A stretch of 50,436 nt of DNA from Leyella stercorea DSM 18206 (GTDB taxonomy: Bacteria > Bacteroidota > Bacteroidia > Bacteroidales > Bacteroidaceae), in assembly GCF_000235885.1 (NCBI RefSeq), contig NZ_JH379423.1, forward strand, positions 1 to 50,436. The letters run 5' to 3'. Each line of letters begins with the position of its first letter. The stretch's first letter is position 1. Shown here piece by piece: positions 8,658 to 18,200 of the stretch. The position numbers and the translations under genes were made by a program. The notes beneath the pieces are model-generated. The model saw only the letters and a program-made list of their open reading frames with translations. It searched no databases and was not told the DNA's origin.

Positions 8658-10319
8658 ATGATTGAAATACCAAGTTTTAACGAACTTATAGAAAAGAGTA
8701 TTATCTCTAATTGGGATAAGGATGCTCTTACCGATTTTAAAGGCGCAACTTTACAGTATCATGATGTAGCTCGCAAGATTGAAAAGCTCCACATTATGTT
8801 TGAAAGTAGTGGTGTGCAGCGTGGTGACAAAATTGCGCTCTGCGGACGTAATAGTTCCAATTGGGCTGTAGCTTTCCTCGCAACACTTACCTACGGTGCT
8901 GTAGCTGTACCTATTCTTCATGAGTTCACAGCCGATCAGATTCACAACATTGTAAACCATAGTGAAGCAAAGTTGCTCTTCGTTGGTGACTATGTTGCTA
9001 CAATCATCGACCAAACAAAGATGCCCGACCTTGAAGGCATTATCTACATCCCCGACTATTCGCTCGTAGTGTCTCGTACTGATAAGCTTACTTATGCTCG
9101 CGAACATCTTAACGCTATGTTCGGTGAGAAATATCCTAAGTTCTTCCGTAAGGAGCACGTACACTATTACAGAGAGCAAAGCCCAGAGGAGCTGGCGCTT
9201 ATCAACTACACTTCTGGCACTACCGGTTTCTCTAAGGGTGTTATGATTCCGTACCGCGCAATGTGGAGCAACTACGACTTTGCTATGACTGCCGTAGCCA
9301 AGCACATTAAGAAGGGCGATAATGTAATCAGTATTCTCCCTATGGCGCACATGTATGGCATGGCGTTCGAATTCCTCTTCGAATTCCTCTTCGGCTGTCA
9401 CGTGTTCTATCTTACACGCGTTCCTTCTCCGGCTATCATTGCTGCAGCATTCGCAGAAGTAAAACCGGCAATCATCATTGCTGTACCTTTGGTTATCGAG
9501 AAAATTATCCGCAAAAAGGTGCTGCCTAAGCTTCAGACCAATCGCATGCGTCTGTTGCTCAACATGCCGTTCGTAAACAAGAAGGTCTTCGAGAAGATTC
9601 GCGAGCAGGTTGTAAATGCATTCGGTGGCAAGTTCTATGAGATTATCGTTGGCGGTGCTGCTTTCAACCAGGAAGTAGAGCAGTTCTTGCAGCGTATTGA
9701 ATTCCCGTATACTGTTGGTTACGGAGCTACCGAGTGTGCTCCTATTATATGTTATGCAGATTGTCACGACTTTGTTGCAGGTTCGTGCGGCAAGCCCGTT
9801 GTACACATGGAGGTTAAGATTGACAGCCCGGATCCGCAGAATGTACCTGGCGAGATTCTTGCTCGTGGTCTTAACGTAATGCTCGGATACTTCAAGAACG
9901 AAGAGGCTACAGCACAGACACTCGACGCAGAGGGTTGGTATCATACAGGCGACCTCGGACTTATGGATGCTGATGGCAATGTATTTATTAAGGGACGTTC
10001 AAAGAATATGCTCCTGGGCGCATCTGGTCAGAATATCTATCCGGAGGAGATTGAGGATAAGCTCAACTCGCTGAATATGGTTAACGAGTGCATTGTCGTT
10101 CAACGTGGCGAGAAACTTGTTGGCCTTGTTTATCCCGACTTCGACGAGGCTGCTACAATGCAGCTCAACGACTCCGACCTTGAGAACATCATGGAGGAGA
10201 ACCGCCAGGAGCTCAATGCTTCACAGCCTCCTTATTGTCGACTTGCTGCAATTGAGATTGTAAAGGAAGAGTTTGAGAAGACCCCGAAGAAGAGTATTAA
10301 GCGCTATTTGTACAAGTAA
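8658..10319 (+). CDS. AMP-forming long-chain acyl-CoA synthetase (FadD-like)
   Basis: An adenylate-forming enzyme that activates a carboxylate, probably a long-chain fatty acid, with ATP and joins it to CoA. From the ATG at 8658 it has 553 residues. It carries the P-loop-like YTSGTTGFSKG (about 184-194), GYGATECAP, WYHTGDLG and the C-terminal NIYPEEIE hinge region. Lys-rich KTPKKSIKRYLYK at the end probably holds the catalytic lysine. The start at 8631 is rejected because it overlaps the -7 element. The gene has its own promoter with an unusual box array and ends at a bidirectional terminator. The substrate is inferred from the family (COG1022-like). Confidence 0.87.
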   Translation: MIEIPSFNELIEKSIISNWDKDALTDFKGATLQYHDVARKIEKLHIMFESSGVQRGDKIALCGRNSSNWAVAFLATLTYGAVAVPILHEFTADQIHNIVNHSEAKLLFVGDYVATIIDQTKMPDLEGIIYIPDYSLVVSRTDKLTYAREHLNAMFGEKYPKFFRKEHVHYYREQSPEELALINYTSGTTGFSKGVMIPYRAMWSNYDFAMTAVAKHIKKGDNVISILPMAHMYGMAFEFLFEFLFGCHVFYLTRVPSPAIIAAAFAEVKPAIIIAVPLVIEKIIRKKVLPKLQTNRMRLLLNMPFVNKKVFEKIREQVVNAFGGKFYEIIVGGAAFNQEVEQFLQRIEFPYTVGYGATECAPIICYADCHDFVAGSCGKPVVHMEVKIDSPDPQNVPGEILARGLNVMLGYFKNEEATAQTLDAEGWYHTGDLGLMDADGNVFIKGRSKNMLLGASGQNIYPEEIEDKLNSLNMVNECIVVQRGEKLVGLVYPDFDEAATMQLNDSDLENIMEENRQELNASQPPYCRLAAIEIVKEEFEKTPKKSIKRYLYK

Positions 10320-10364
10320 ACGCATACAACATTGAAGCATAGCAACATGCTTCTACATACAAAG

Positions 10365-10422
10365 AAAAAGGATAATTATGATACGCTGTTTAAATATTAC
10401 AGCAATCATAATTATCCTTTTT
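10365..10422. terminator. Bidirectional terminator between convergent genes
   Basis: A perfect 18-bp stem: AAAAAGGATAATTATGAT at 10365-10382 with its complement at 10405-10422. Each arm is A-rich at one end and T-rich at the other, so it can serve both the acyl-CoA synthetase (plus) and the C69 peptidase (minus). Confidence 0.88.
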
Positions 10423-10438
10423 GTTGTTCTATTATCGA

Positions 10439-12067
10439 TTATTTCTTTTCAACTGGAACTGCATACCAATCACCGGTTTCTTTTACGAGCTTACGTCCGA
10501 AACTTATCGGATAACCTGGACGTGTTACAGACTGGAGCAACTTGCCGTCTTTCTCCTTCTTTACAGCCATGTCGTTGTACTTGACAATGATACGTGTAGC
10601 AAGATGCTTCCAGCTTGCAAGCATCTCGTCTGCCTTTGCGTTGCTGTAGTTGTTCAGGAGTTTCAAAGCTGCAGCCTTATCTGTCTGATACAAGTCGGCA
10701 GCCTGCTTCTCTATTGAAGCCTGATTTGCGAAATAGCTTGTTTCGAGCGAATCGCGAACAGCCTTAAGTTCCGGAAACAACTGCGAATAGCGCGGATAAA
10801 CCATGTTGCTCACCATGTTGCAAAGCCAGAAAGCGTTGTCAGAACTGAATGTAACAGCATCAGCTCCCTTCGTGTTGTAGCATACAGGCTGAACAGTATT
10901 GCCGCAATATACCGGTGTATACGCTACCATGTTTGCATCGTCATTGCCGAACCATAATACGCCACCGATTTCGCGTGGCAACCATGAACGCAACTGCGAT
11001 ACAAATGTGAAAGCAGTCTGCTGCGTAGAGATAGGACGCTCATTGAAATACTGCTTGCCATCAACGGTGAAAGTCAAAGGAGTCGGGCGATAAGGCATCT
11101 CATAGATACCACCACCAATGCTTGTTGTGTCGAGTGCAAGAGCTGTACCTTCATAATGGTCGCGCATGCCGTTCTCTACATCAGCCACAGAAAGCTTACG
11201 GTTAGGGACAATCCACAAAGGCATGTCCTCTGCATCCTTATCCTTACCTAAAGCCCAAGGCAAATAGCGGTCGAAGTCGTCAGCATAGTGATTGAAGAAG
11301 CTCCAAACACGTGCGTCGCAGAAACGACGACCAGAGAAGTCTGGGAATGCGTATGTATTCTTCCACGAGAAGTCAGAATCCTTACCATTGAACCATCCCA
11401 TCTTACGGGCGTAAGAGATTACGTTCTTTGAGTAAAGCACGTTCTTCTTGTCCTTCATATTGAACTTGCCGATACGGCTTTGGTTTGCATGTGCACAAAT
11501 AGCATCATCAGGTATGCGCATTGCTACCCAAACAACGCCTTTTGAACCTGCACCAGTGCCCTGCATCTCCATAATCCAAGCTTCATTTGGGTCGCAGATA
11601 GAGAAAGTCTCACCTTCCGAGTTATAACCATACTTCTCTACAAGAGAAGTCATTACGCTGATTGCCTCACGTGCAGTCTTTGCGCGTTGCAAAGTTACGT
11701 AAATAAGCGATCCGTAATCAAGAATTCCGGTTGAATCGACCATCTCCTCACGACCGCCATACGTGGTCTCGCCGATTGAAAGCTGAAACTCGTTGATATT
11801 ACCTATAACGTTATAAGTAACTGGCGCTTCCTCAATCTCTCCATGATACACGCCAGAATCCCAATCGTAAATCTGGCGCATTGAGCCCTTTGGGTGAGTG
11901 CCTGCCGGATAATGGCAAAGATGACCGAACATACCGTAATCGTCAGCATTATAAGACACCATGACCGAACCGTCAACACTCGCCTTCTTACCTACAATGA
12001 GATTAGAGCAAGCGAATGCTCCGCTTGAAGCAAGGAGCATTGCTGCTGAAAGAATTAATGATTTCAT
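10439..12067 (-). CDS. Secreted peptidase family C69 dipeptidase
   Basis: An Ntn-hydrolase-fold dipeptidase. Residues 1-19 look like a signal peptide (ending GAFA), and Cys20 directly after it (ACSNLIVGKKAS) fits the exposed N-terminal cysteine nucleophile of family C69. The rest of the 542-residue chain shows family features such as NEFQLSIGETT and DPNEAWIMEMQGTG. It is expected to act outside the cytoplasm on short peptides. It is the last gene of a minus-strand run, 14 bp after nadC. Whether Cys20 is exposed by signal peptidase I or would instead be lipidated is uncertain, since GAFAC is a poor lipobox. Confidence 0.88.
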   Translation of the reverse strand: MKSLILSAAMLLASSGAFACSNLIVGKKASVDGSVMVSYNADDYGMFGHLCHYPAGTHPKGSMRQIYDWDSGVYHGEIEEAPVTYNVIGNINEFQLSIGETTYGGREEMVDSTGILDYGSLIYVTLQRAKTAREAISVMTSLVEKYGYNSEGETFSICDPNEAWIMEMQGTGAGSKGVVWVAMRIPDDAICAHANQSRIGKFNMKDKKNVLYSKNVISYARKMGWFNGKDSDFSWKNTYAFPDFSGRRFCDARVWSFFNHYADDFDRYLPWALGKDKDAEDMPLWIVPNRKLSVADVENGMRDHYEGTALALDTTSIGGGIYEMPYRPTPLTFTVDGKQYFNERPISTQQTAFTFVSQLRSWLPREIGGVLWFGNDDANMVAYTPVYCGNTVQPVCYNTKGADAVTFSSDNAFWLCNMVSNMVYPRYSQLFPELKAVRDSLETSYFANQASIEKQAADLYQTDKAAALKLLNNYSNAKADEMLASWKHLATRIIVKYNDMAVKKEKDGKLLQSVTRPGYPISFGRKLVKETGDWYAVPVEKK

Positions 12068-12081
12068 AGGCTAAGCTAATT

Positions 12082-12933
12082 TTATTCGCAAGCCTTGAAG
12101 CTCATATCAAGTCCCTTAACCGAGTGGGTAAGAGCGCCAACAGAGATGAAGTCGACACCACACTCTGCATAGTCGCGAATTGTGTCGAATGTGATACCAC
12201 CACTCGACTCAGTCTCGAACTTACCACCTACAATATCTACAGCCTTCTTTGTATCTGCAACAGAGAAATTGTCGAGCATGATACGATTAATGCCACCGCA
12301 GTTCATTGCCTCAGCAAGCTCATCAAAGTTGCGCACCTCAATCTCAATCTTCAGGTCGAGACCCTTCTCCTTGAGATACTCATGGCAACGTGTGATAGCG
12401 TTTGTGATGCCACCACAGAAGTCAATATGATTATCCTTCAAGAGAATCATGTCGAACAAACCGATACGATGGTTCATGCCTCCACCAATCTTCACAGCCT
12501 GCTTTTCAAGCATACGCAAGCCAGGAGTTGTCTTGCGTGTGTCGAGCACGTGAGTTTTTGTGCCCTTCAGACGTTCAACATATTTGTTTGTCATTGTTGC
12601 AATACCACTCATACGCTGCATGATGTTCAGCATGAGACGCTCTGTTTGTAGCAGAGAACGAACCTTAGCAGTAACAACCATCGCAATGTCACCCTTCTTT
12701 ACCGGTGTACCATCGTTGATGAGCACTTCCACCTGCATTGTCGGATCGAACTTTGCAAACACACGTTTTGCCAGTTCTACGCCAGCAAGAATACCATCCT
12801 CTTTGATAAGAAGATGCGACTTGCCCATTGCGTTCTCTGGAATACAACACAATGTAGTGTGGTCACCATCACCTATGTCTTCTGCAAATGCTAAATCGAT
12901 AAGTCGATCTTCTAATTCGTTTACGCTTAACAT
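12082..12933 (-). CDS. nadC: Nicotinate-nucleotide pyrophosphorylase (carboxylating) NadC
   Basis: Converts quinolinate and PRPP to nicotinate mononucleotide in NAD synthesis. The 283-residue length is typical. Motifs include LDTRKTTPGLR, NHRIGLFDMILLKDNH, the EIEV strand, and the C-terminal phosphate-binding SSGGI and ISVGALTHS. It lies 25 bp downstream of a small conserved ORF and 14 bp upstream of the C69 peptidase, all on the minus strand. No nadA or nadB gene is in the window. Confidence 0.96.
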   Translation of the reverse strand: MLSVNELEDRLIDLAFAEDIGDGDHTTLCCIPENAMGKSHLLIKEDGILAGVELAKRVFAKFDPTMQVEVLINDGTPVKKGDIAMVVTAKVRSLLQTERLMLNIMQRMSGIATMTNKYVERLKGTKTHVLDTRKTTPGLRMLEKQAVKIGGGMNHRIGLFDMILLKDNHIDFCGGITNAITRCHEYLKEKGLDLKIEIEVRNFDELAEAMNCGGINRIMLDNFSVADTKKAVDIVGGKFETESSGGITFDTIRDYAECGVDFISVGALTHSVKGLDMSFKACE

Positions 12934-12958
12934 AATCTTTAAAATTTTTAATTTGTTA

Positions 12959-13165
12959 TTATATTAATATATTATTGTCTTTAAAAGCCTGCAAGCCAAC
13001 AGCTGTTTTCTTGATAATGATTGTTCCGCCAAGCCAGATAGTAAACGCAATCTCTTTTTCGAGGTGGAACACTCTCTTCACAACGCCATCCTCTATCTCC
13101 ACCACTCCATTTGCTATGGAATTGTCATCACTAACAATGTGATGGGCTGCATATAGATTACTCAT
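12959..13165 (-). CDS. Small conserved protein of unknown function
   Basis: A 68-residue ORF that fits between the DUF4296 gene (11-bp gap) and nadC (25-bp gap) on the same strand, which supports its reality. The sequence VVEIEDGVVKRVFHLEKEIAF recalls the small beta-sandwich at the N-terminus of metal-dependent amidohydrolases, but there is no catalytic domain. It could be a stand-alone accessory domain. No function is assigned. Confidence 0.6.
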   Translation of the reverse strand: MSNLYAAHHIVSDDNSIANGVVEIEDGVVKRVFHLEKEIAFTIWLGGTIIIKKTAVGLQAFKDNNILI

Positions 13166-13176
13166 TGCTTTAAGGA

Positions 13177-14055
13177 TTATTGCTTTTGTTTAAGCATTAA
13201 TGGTTTCTTTGATTGTAGAATGAGACTGCTATCATTAGTTGTTTTTAGCGAGTCTACTTTGTTGCCGTTCGATTGCTCTGCACGCTTTGTATGCATACGT
13301 ATCAACTTGATGTTCGTAATAAGCAACATCTTCAACGTTGTCTTTGATGTCAAGTTTTGGTTCTGCGTATTATTGTGCAAGAAGAAACCCTTTATGTTCT
13401 TTATCTTTAAACGCCCCGTATTATTTATCTGCAAATGATAGTGGGTGCTTGACATAAGCGAATTGCTTACCACCTCTACCGAATCGTTGCTATATGTTAC
13501 CGCAAGTAATGCAACACCGTCTCGCATTCCATCTTGATAGATAAACTTCGTGTCGAAATCGAGGAATATTCTATCGCCTTCATGGTAAGAAGTATCAGCT
13601 TTTATCTCGAATGTCTTACGATTAAAGGCTAAGTATGGTGATAGAATAACGATTGGTGACGACTGCCACACGTTTGTTGTGTCTGAGTTGTTTATAATCT
13701 CATCACCTATGCTCAGCTGTGAACCACCATATATAGCCGATTCGTTATTGAGTCGCTCCGCCACTTTATCGTATACATCTTCAAGCAACTTTGTGTGACG
13801 AGTATAGTACACTAAAGACGAATCAAAGTCAGCCTGACTAACCCTGTGTTTCTTCAGAATATATGTTTGATAAGCGCGCATAGCTATAGTGTCGCCAGTT
13901 GTATTAACGCTTTGAATACCCTCAGCAATGTGGTAATCGTATATGATATCAGCCATTTTGTTGGGCTGAAGATACTTGCGGGGTATTCCTGGTTTGCAGC
14001 TGATGATGCCCAATACGGACATTATAACAATGGCACAATATATAACTCTTTGCAT
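13177..14055 (-). CDS. DUF4296-family lipoprotein
   Basis: A 292-residue protein with a lipoprotein signal peptide (lipobox ending GIISC, Cys20). Residues about 25-110, with MADIIYDYHIAEG and an FDSSLVYYTRHTK-like helix, match the Bacteroidetes DUF4296 domain, usually found next to lspA as here. The C-terminal half is polar and ends in a Lys/Gln-rich tail. Its placement 14 bp after lspA fits a lipoprotein made along with its own signal peptidase. The function of DUF4296 is unknown. Confidence 0.82.
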   Translation of the reverse strand: MQRVIYCAIVIMSVLGIISCKPGIPRKYLQPNKMADIIYDYHIAEGIQSVNTTGDTIAMRAYQTYILKKHRVSQADFDSSLVYYTRHTKLLEDVYDKVAERLNNESAIYGGSQLSIGDEIINNSDTTNVWQSSPIVILSPYLAFNRKTFEIKADTSYHEGDRIFLDFDTKFIYQDGMRDGVALLAVTYSNDSVEVVSNSLMSSTHYHLQINNTGRLKIKNIKGFFLHNNTQNQNLTSKTTLKMLLITNIKLIRMHTKRAEQSNGNKVDSLKTTNDSSLILQSKKPLMLKQKQ

Positions 14056-14069
14056 TATGTATATATATA

Positions 14070-14699
14070 TTATTTGTTAGAAAACAAAACTTCCAACTGT
14101 TTTCTATAGAATAGTAACAAAGTAACTACACCAACGCTGATACATGCATCAGCGAAGTTGAATACGGGGGAGAAGAATACATATTCAGAACCTCCGACAT
14201 AAGGCATCCACTCTGGCCATGTGGTCTGAATGATTGGGAAGTAGAACATATCTACAACTTTACCATGAAGGAATGTAGAATATCCCTCACCAAACGGAAC
14301 AAACTGCGAGACTGTAAATGGTGTTGAAGCATCGAATATCAAGCCATAAAACAGACAGTCGATTAAGTTGCCAGCAGCACCTGCAAGCACCATCGCAATT
14401 AATACGATGTATCCGATAGGTGCCTCATTTTTCTTGATTATCTTAGCAAGATAGTAACCAATAAAGCCTATAGCAAAGAGACGGAAGAGGCTGAGTACAA
14501 GTTTGTTTATGAATTTCATTCCATAAGCCATTCCGTTGTTTTCTATGAATTCGATATAGAACCAATCTGTCACTCGCTTAGCCTCGCCGAGTGTCATATT
14601 GGTCTTCACTTCAATTTTTATTATTTGGTCGATAAGCAGTATAGCTATAACAATAGCTATTGCTATCCATGCTTTAAATGTTTTGTTGTTCCGTATCAT
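14070..14699 (-). CDS. lspA: Lipoprotein signal peptidase LspA
   Basis: A membrane aspartyl protease that removes signal peptides from lipidated prolipoproteins. Four hydrophobic segments are visible (about 10-28, 66-88, 96-116 and 176-200). The catalytic aspartates are Asp114 in GNLIDCLFYG and Asp184 in VFNFADACI. At 209 residues it is longer than the usual 160-170 owing to an insertion between the two active-site segments, as is common in Bacteroidetes. A hairpin precedes the gene. Confidence 0.95.
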   Translation of the reverse strand: MIRNNKTFKAWIAIAIVIAILLIDQIIKIEVKTNMTLGEAKRVTDWFYIEFIENNGMAYGMKFINKLVLSLFRLFAIGFIGYYLAKIIKKNEAPIGYIVLIAMVLAGAAGNLIDCLFYGLIFDASTPFTVSQFVPFGEGYSTFLHGKVVDMFYFPIIQTTWPEWMPYVGGSEYVFFSPVFNFADACISVGVVTLLLFYRKQLEVLFSNK

Positions 14700-14717
14700 T
14701 GATTATTAAAAATATGG

Positions 14718-14769
14718 GAGTGTACCAAGTCCTTGCATACGTTATTATATATACAGTCTTGATACACTC
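14718..14769 (-). terminator. Hairpin between the DksA-like gene and lspA
   Basis: On the minus strand, GAGTGTATCAAG and CTTGGTACACTC pair over 12 positions (one T-G wobble) around a 28-nt loop. The U-rich CCCATATTTTT follows. It may partly terminate or attenuate transcription into lspA. Confidence 0.45.
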
Positions 14770-14786
14770 ACAATTAGTAGCGACTA

Positions 14787-15167
14787 TTACTTTTTACGTG
14801 CATTCTTAGATGCGACACTAAGTGTAGCATGGGGTACAACGCGAAGACGTTCCTTTGGAATGAGTTCGCCTGTCATACGGTCAATACCATAAGTCTTATT
14901 CTCCACACGCACCAAAGCAGCTTCCAGTCCCATAATGAACTTTTGCTGACGATTAGCCATCTGTGCAATCTCTTCTTTTGATTGCGATGCACTACCCTCT
15001 TCGAGAGCTTTGTATGTAGGAGATGTATCTTCTATGCCATTGCCATCTGTATTACGCAGCTGCTCCATCATCGAATTAAAATCGCGACGAGCAAGGCGCA
15101 ACTTTTCGTTAATTATCTCGCGGAACTCTTCAAGTTCCTCGTCCGAGTAACGTGTCTTTTCTGCCAT
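14787..15167 (-). CDS. DksA/TraR-family protein without zinc-finger cysteines
   Basis: A 126-residue protein with an N-terminal coiled coil (about 8-95) and the C-terminal DksA signature YGIDRMTGELIPKERL. In canonical DksA two CxxC pairs bind zinc; here the positions read DRMT and SVAS, and the protein has no cysteine at all. By family it should bind RNA polymerase through the secondary channel. It sits between ileS and lspA on the same strand. Fold and name are well supported; the regulatory role is inferred. Confidence 0.85.
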   Translation of the reverse strand: MAEKTRYSDEELEEFREIINEKLRLARRDFNSMMEQLRNTDGNGIEDTSPTYKALEEGSASQSKEEIAQMANRQQKFIMGLEAALVRVENKTYGIDRMTGELIPKERLRVVPHATLSVASKNARKK

Positions 15168-15211
15168 GATTGATAGGGTTTAGTAAGATTGAATATTAGA
15201 GTTATTTAAGT

Positions 15212-15241
15212 AGAGGGCGTGTTGCGATGAACACGCCCTCT
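15212..15241 (-). other. Strong hairpin between ileS and the DksA-like gene
   Basis: A perfect 12-bp stem (AGAGGGCGTGTT / AACACGCCCTCT) with a 6-nt loop, 15 bp after the ileS stop. It has no T tract on the minus strand, so it may be a transcript 3'-end or processing structure, not a plain intrinsic terminator. Confidence 0.5.
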
Positions 15242-15256
15242 TGTGTTTGTTACGTA

Positions 15257-18200
15257 TTAGTTCTTAACGATCTTCACATTGAGCTTGAAGTCGTCGATTT
15301 CAACCTCAACACCGTCGTTCTCTGCAACATTTATGTCGAGAGCAAGAACCTGCGACTTTATGTAATCAGCGTAACCTGCGATAGCGTTTTCTATGCGCTC
15401 GTTAGGCGAAACTGTTACATGAATACGGTCTGTAATCTCAAGACCCGACTCCTTACGGATGTTCTGAATGCGTGAGATGAGCTCACGAGCCATACCCTCG
15501 TTGCGGAGTTCGTCGGTAAGTTCAATCTCAAGAGCAACTGTCAGGTTACCCTCGTTGCTTACGAGCCAGCCCGGAATATCCTCAGAGATAATCTCTACGT
15601 CAGCCACCTCGACGGTAACGTCCTGACCCTCTACGTTCACAACGATGCTGCCGTTGTTCTCGAAGAGTGCAATTTGCTCCTGGTCGAAAGCAGAAACAGC
15701 TGCTGCGATGCCCTTCATGAGCTTGCCGAACTTCTTACCCATTGTGCGGAAGTTGCACTTCACCTTCTTCACGAGAACGCCGTTGCCCTCGACGAAGCGG
15801 AGTTCCTTCACGTTTACCTCGCTCAGGATCAAGTCCTTCACAGCCTCAATGTGGCGGCGCTGCTCCTCGCTTGCTGCCGGAACCATGATAGCCTGCAGCG
15901 GCTGACGCACAGCGATGTTCACCTTCTTGCGCAGAGCGTGAATCATTGAAGTGATGGTCTGTGCCATACCCATGCGGCTTTCAAGTTCGCTGTCGATAAG
16001 ACTCTCGTCAGCTACCGGGAACTTAGCCAAGTGAACCGACTCTGTGCCCTCAAGCTCGTTTACGCCGAGGTCGCAGTAGAGCTGATCGGCAAAGAACGGA
16101 GCGAACGGAGCGAGCAACTTAGCCACGGTCTTAAGACAAGCATAGAGAGTCTGATAAGCAGCCAACTTGTCCTTAGACATGTCTGTACCCCAGAAACGTT
16201 TGCGGTTAAGACGAACGTACCAGTTGCTGAGGTCGTTGTTCACGAAGTCGATGATGAGACGACCGGCGCGTGTCGGGTCGTAGTCCTCCATCTCCTTTGT
16301 TACATTCTTCACGAGAGTGTTGAGCACAGAGAGCACCCAGCGGTCAATCTCCGGACGCTCTGCAACCGGAACAAGCTCTGCCTTAGCGTCGAACTCGTCA
16401 ACGTTGGCATAGCCGCTGAAGAATGAGTAAGTATTATATAATGTACCGAAGAACTTGCGACGTACCTCGTCAACGCCCTTCGGGTCGTACTTGAGGTTGT
16501 CCCACGGCTCAGAGTTAGTCATCATGTAGAAGCGAACAGCGTCAGCACCGTACTCCTCTATCTGGTCGAACGGATTGACAGCGTTGCCCAAGTGTTTAGA
16601 CATCTTGTTGCCCTTTGCGTCGAGCACAAGACCTGATGATATTACGTTCTTGAACGCAACCGAGTCGAACACCATTGTAGCGATAGCGTGCAATGTGAAG
16701 AACCAGCCACGTGTTTGGTCAACGCCCTCGTTGATGAAGTCAGCTGGGAAGAACTTTGGCGGTATAGCCACGCCTTCGTAGTTGCTGTTCACAAGAGCCT
16801 TGCGATCGTCCTCTGTGCCACGCGCCATCTCGCCCTCAAACGGATAGTGGAGCTGTGCATAAGGCATAGAACCAGAGTCGAACCAAACGTCGATGAGGTC
16901 GCTCTCGCGGTGCATCGGCTGACCCTCGTCGTTAACGAGTACGATATTGTCTACATACGGACGGTGGAGGTCTACGCGGTCGTAGTTCTCCTTAGAGTAG
17001 TCTCCCGGTACGAAGCCGTTGTCCTTAAGTGGGTTAGATGCCATAACGCCAGCAGCTACAGCTTTCTCGATTTCTACATAAAGCTCTGCGAGCGAACCGA
17101 TACACTTCTCGCCGCGCTTGTCGTCGCGCCAGATAGGAAGCGGTGTACCCCAGAAGCGTGAACGCGAAAGGTTCCAGTCGTTGAGGTTCTCGAGCCAGTT
17201 GCCGAAGCGGCCCGAACCGGTTGATTCCGGCTGCCAGTTGATAGTCTTATTGAGTTCAACCATGCGCTCCTTGCAAGCTGTGTCCTTGATGAACCAGCTG
17301 TCGAGCGGATAATAGAGAATCGGCTTGTCTGTACGCCAGCAATGCGGATAGTTGTGCACGTGCTTCTCTGTGCGGAAAGCCTTGCCCTCCTGCTTCAGTT
17401 CCATGCAGAGCACCACGTTGAGGTCCTCAGCCTTGTCGGAAGCCGCCTTATCCCAAACGCCGTCGGCGTTGAACTTCGGGTCGTAAGCGTTCTTAACATA
17501 GTCGCCTGCGTGATGAGCATAGAGCACCTTGTCAACGCAAGCGTTCAAGAAGTTGTTGTCGAGATCCTCAATAGCGTAGAACTTACCCTGGAGGTCTACC
17601 ATCGGGCGTGTCTCGCCCTTCTTATTAATAAGGTAGAGAGCCGGAATGTTAGCATCCTTAGCCACCTTGGCGTCGTCAGCACCGAATGTCGGAGCGATAT
17701 GTACGATACCCGTACCGTCGTCTGTAGTAACATAGTCGCCGAGGATTACGCGGAAAGCCTCGCTCTCCATCTCAACAAACTTGTCGCGACCGTCTTCTGA
17801 AGCGAACACCTTGTCGGCATGAGCGGCAGCATAGTCGAGAACGAAAGCCGGAGCTTGGTCGTCAACCTTCTCGCACGGCTTAACCCACGGCATGAGCTGA
17901 GCGTAGTGCAAGCCCTCGAGCTCAGTGCCCTTCATGCGGTCGACGATGCGCCACGGGCAGAGTTTCTTCTCCTTGTCGAACGGCAGCAACTCGCCCTCTG
18001 TGCACTCCTGGTCAGCCTTGAGGTACGACTTGACGAGGTTCTCTGCCATAACAAGTGTTGCAGGCTCGCCGCTATAGAGGTTGTATGTCTCAACAGCCAC
18101 GTAGTCGATCTTCGGACCAACGCAGAGAGCCACGTTTGAAGGCAATGTCCATGGAGTGGTTGTCCAAGCTACGAAGTAAGGCTTACCCCACTTTGTCCAC

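Noticed and set aside
9366..9389. 12-bp tandem repeat TTCGAATTCCTC in the acyl-CoA synthetase gene
   Set aside because: It encodes FEFLFEFL in a hydrophobic helix where such sequence is expected; no sign of a regulatory role.
8751..9944. Minus-strand ORF of 397 codons
   Set aside because: Antisense shadow of the acyl-CoA synthetase gene; no recognisable motif and Cys/Leu-rich composition typical of such shadows.
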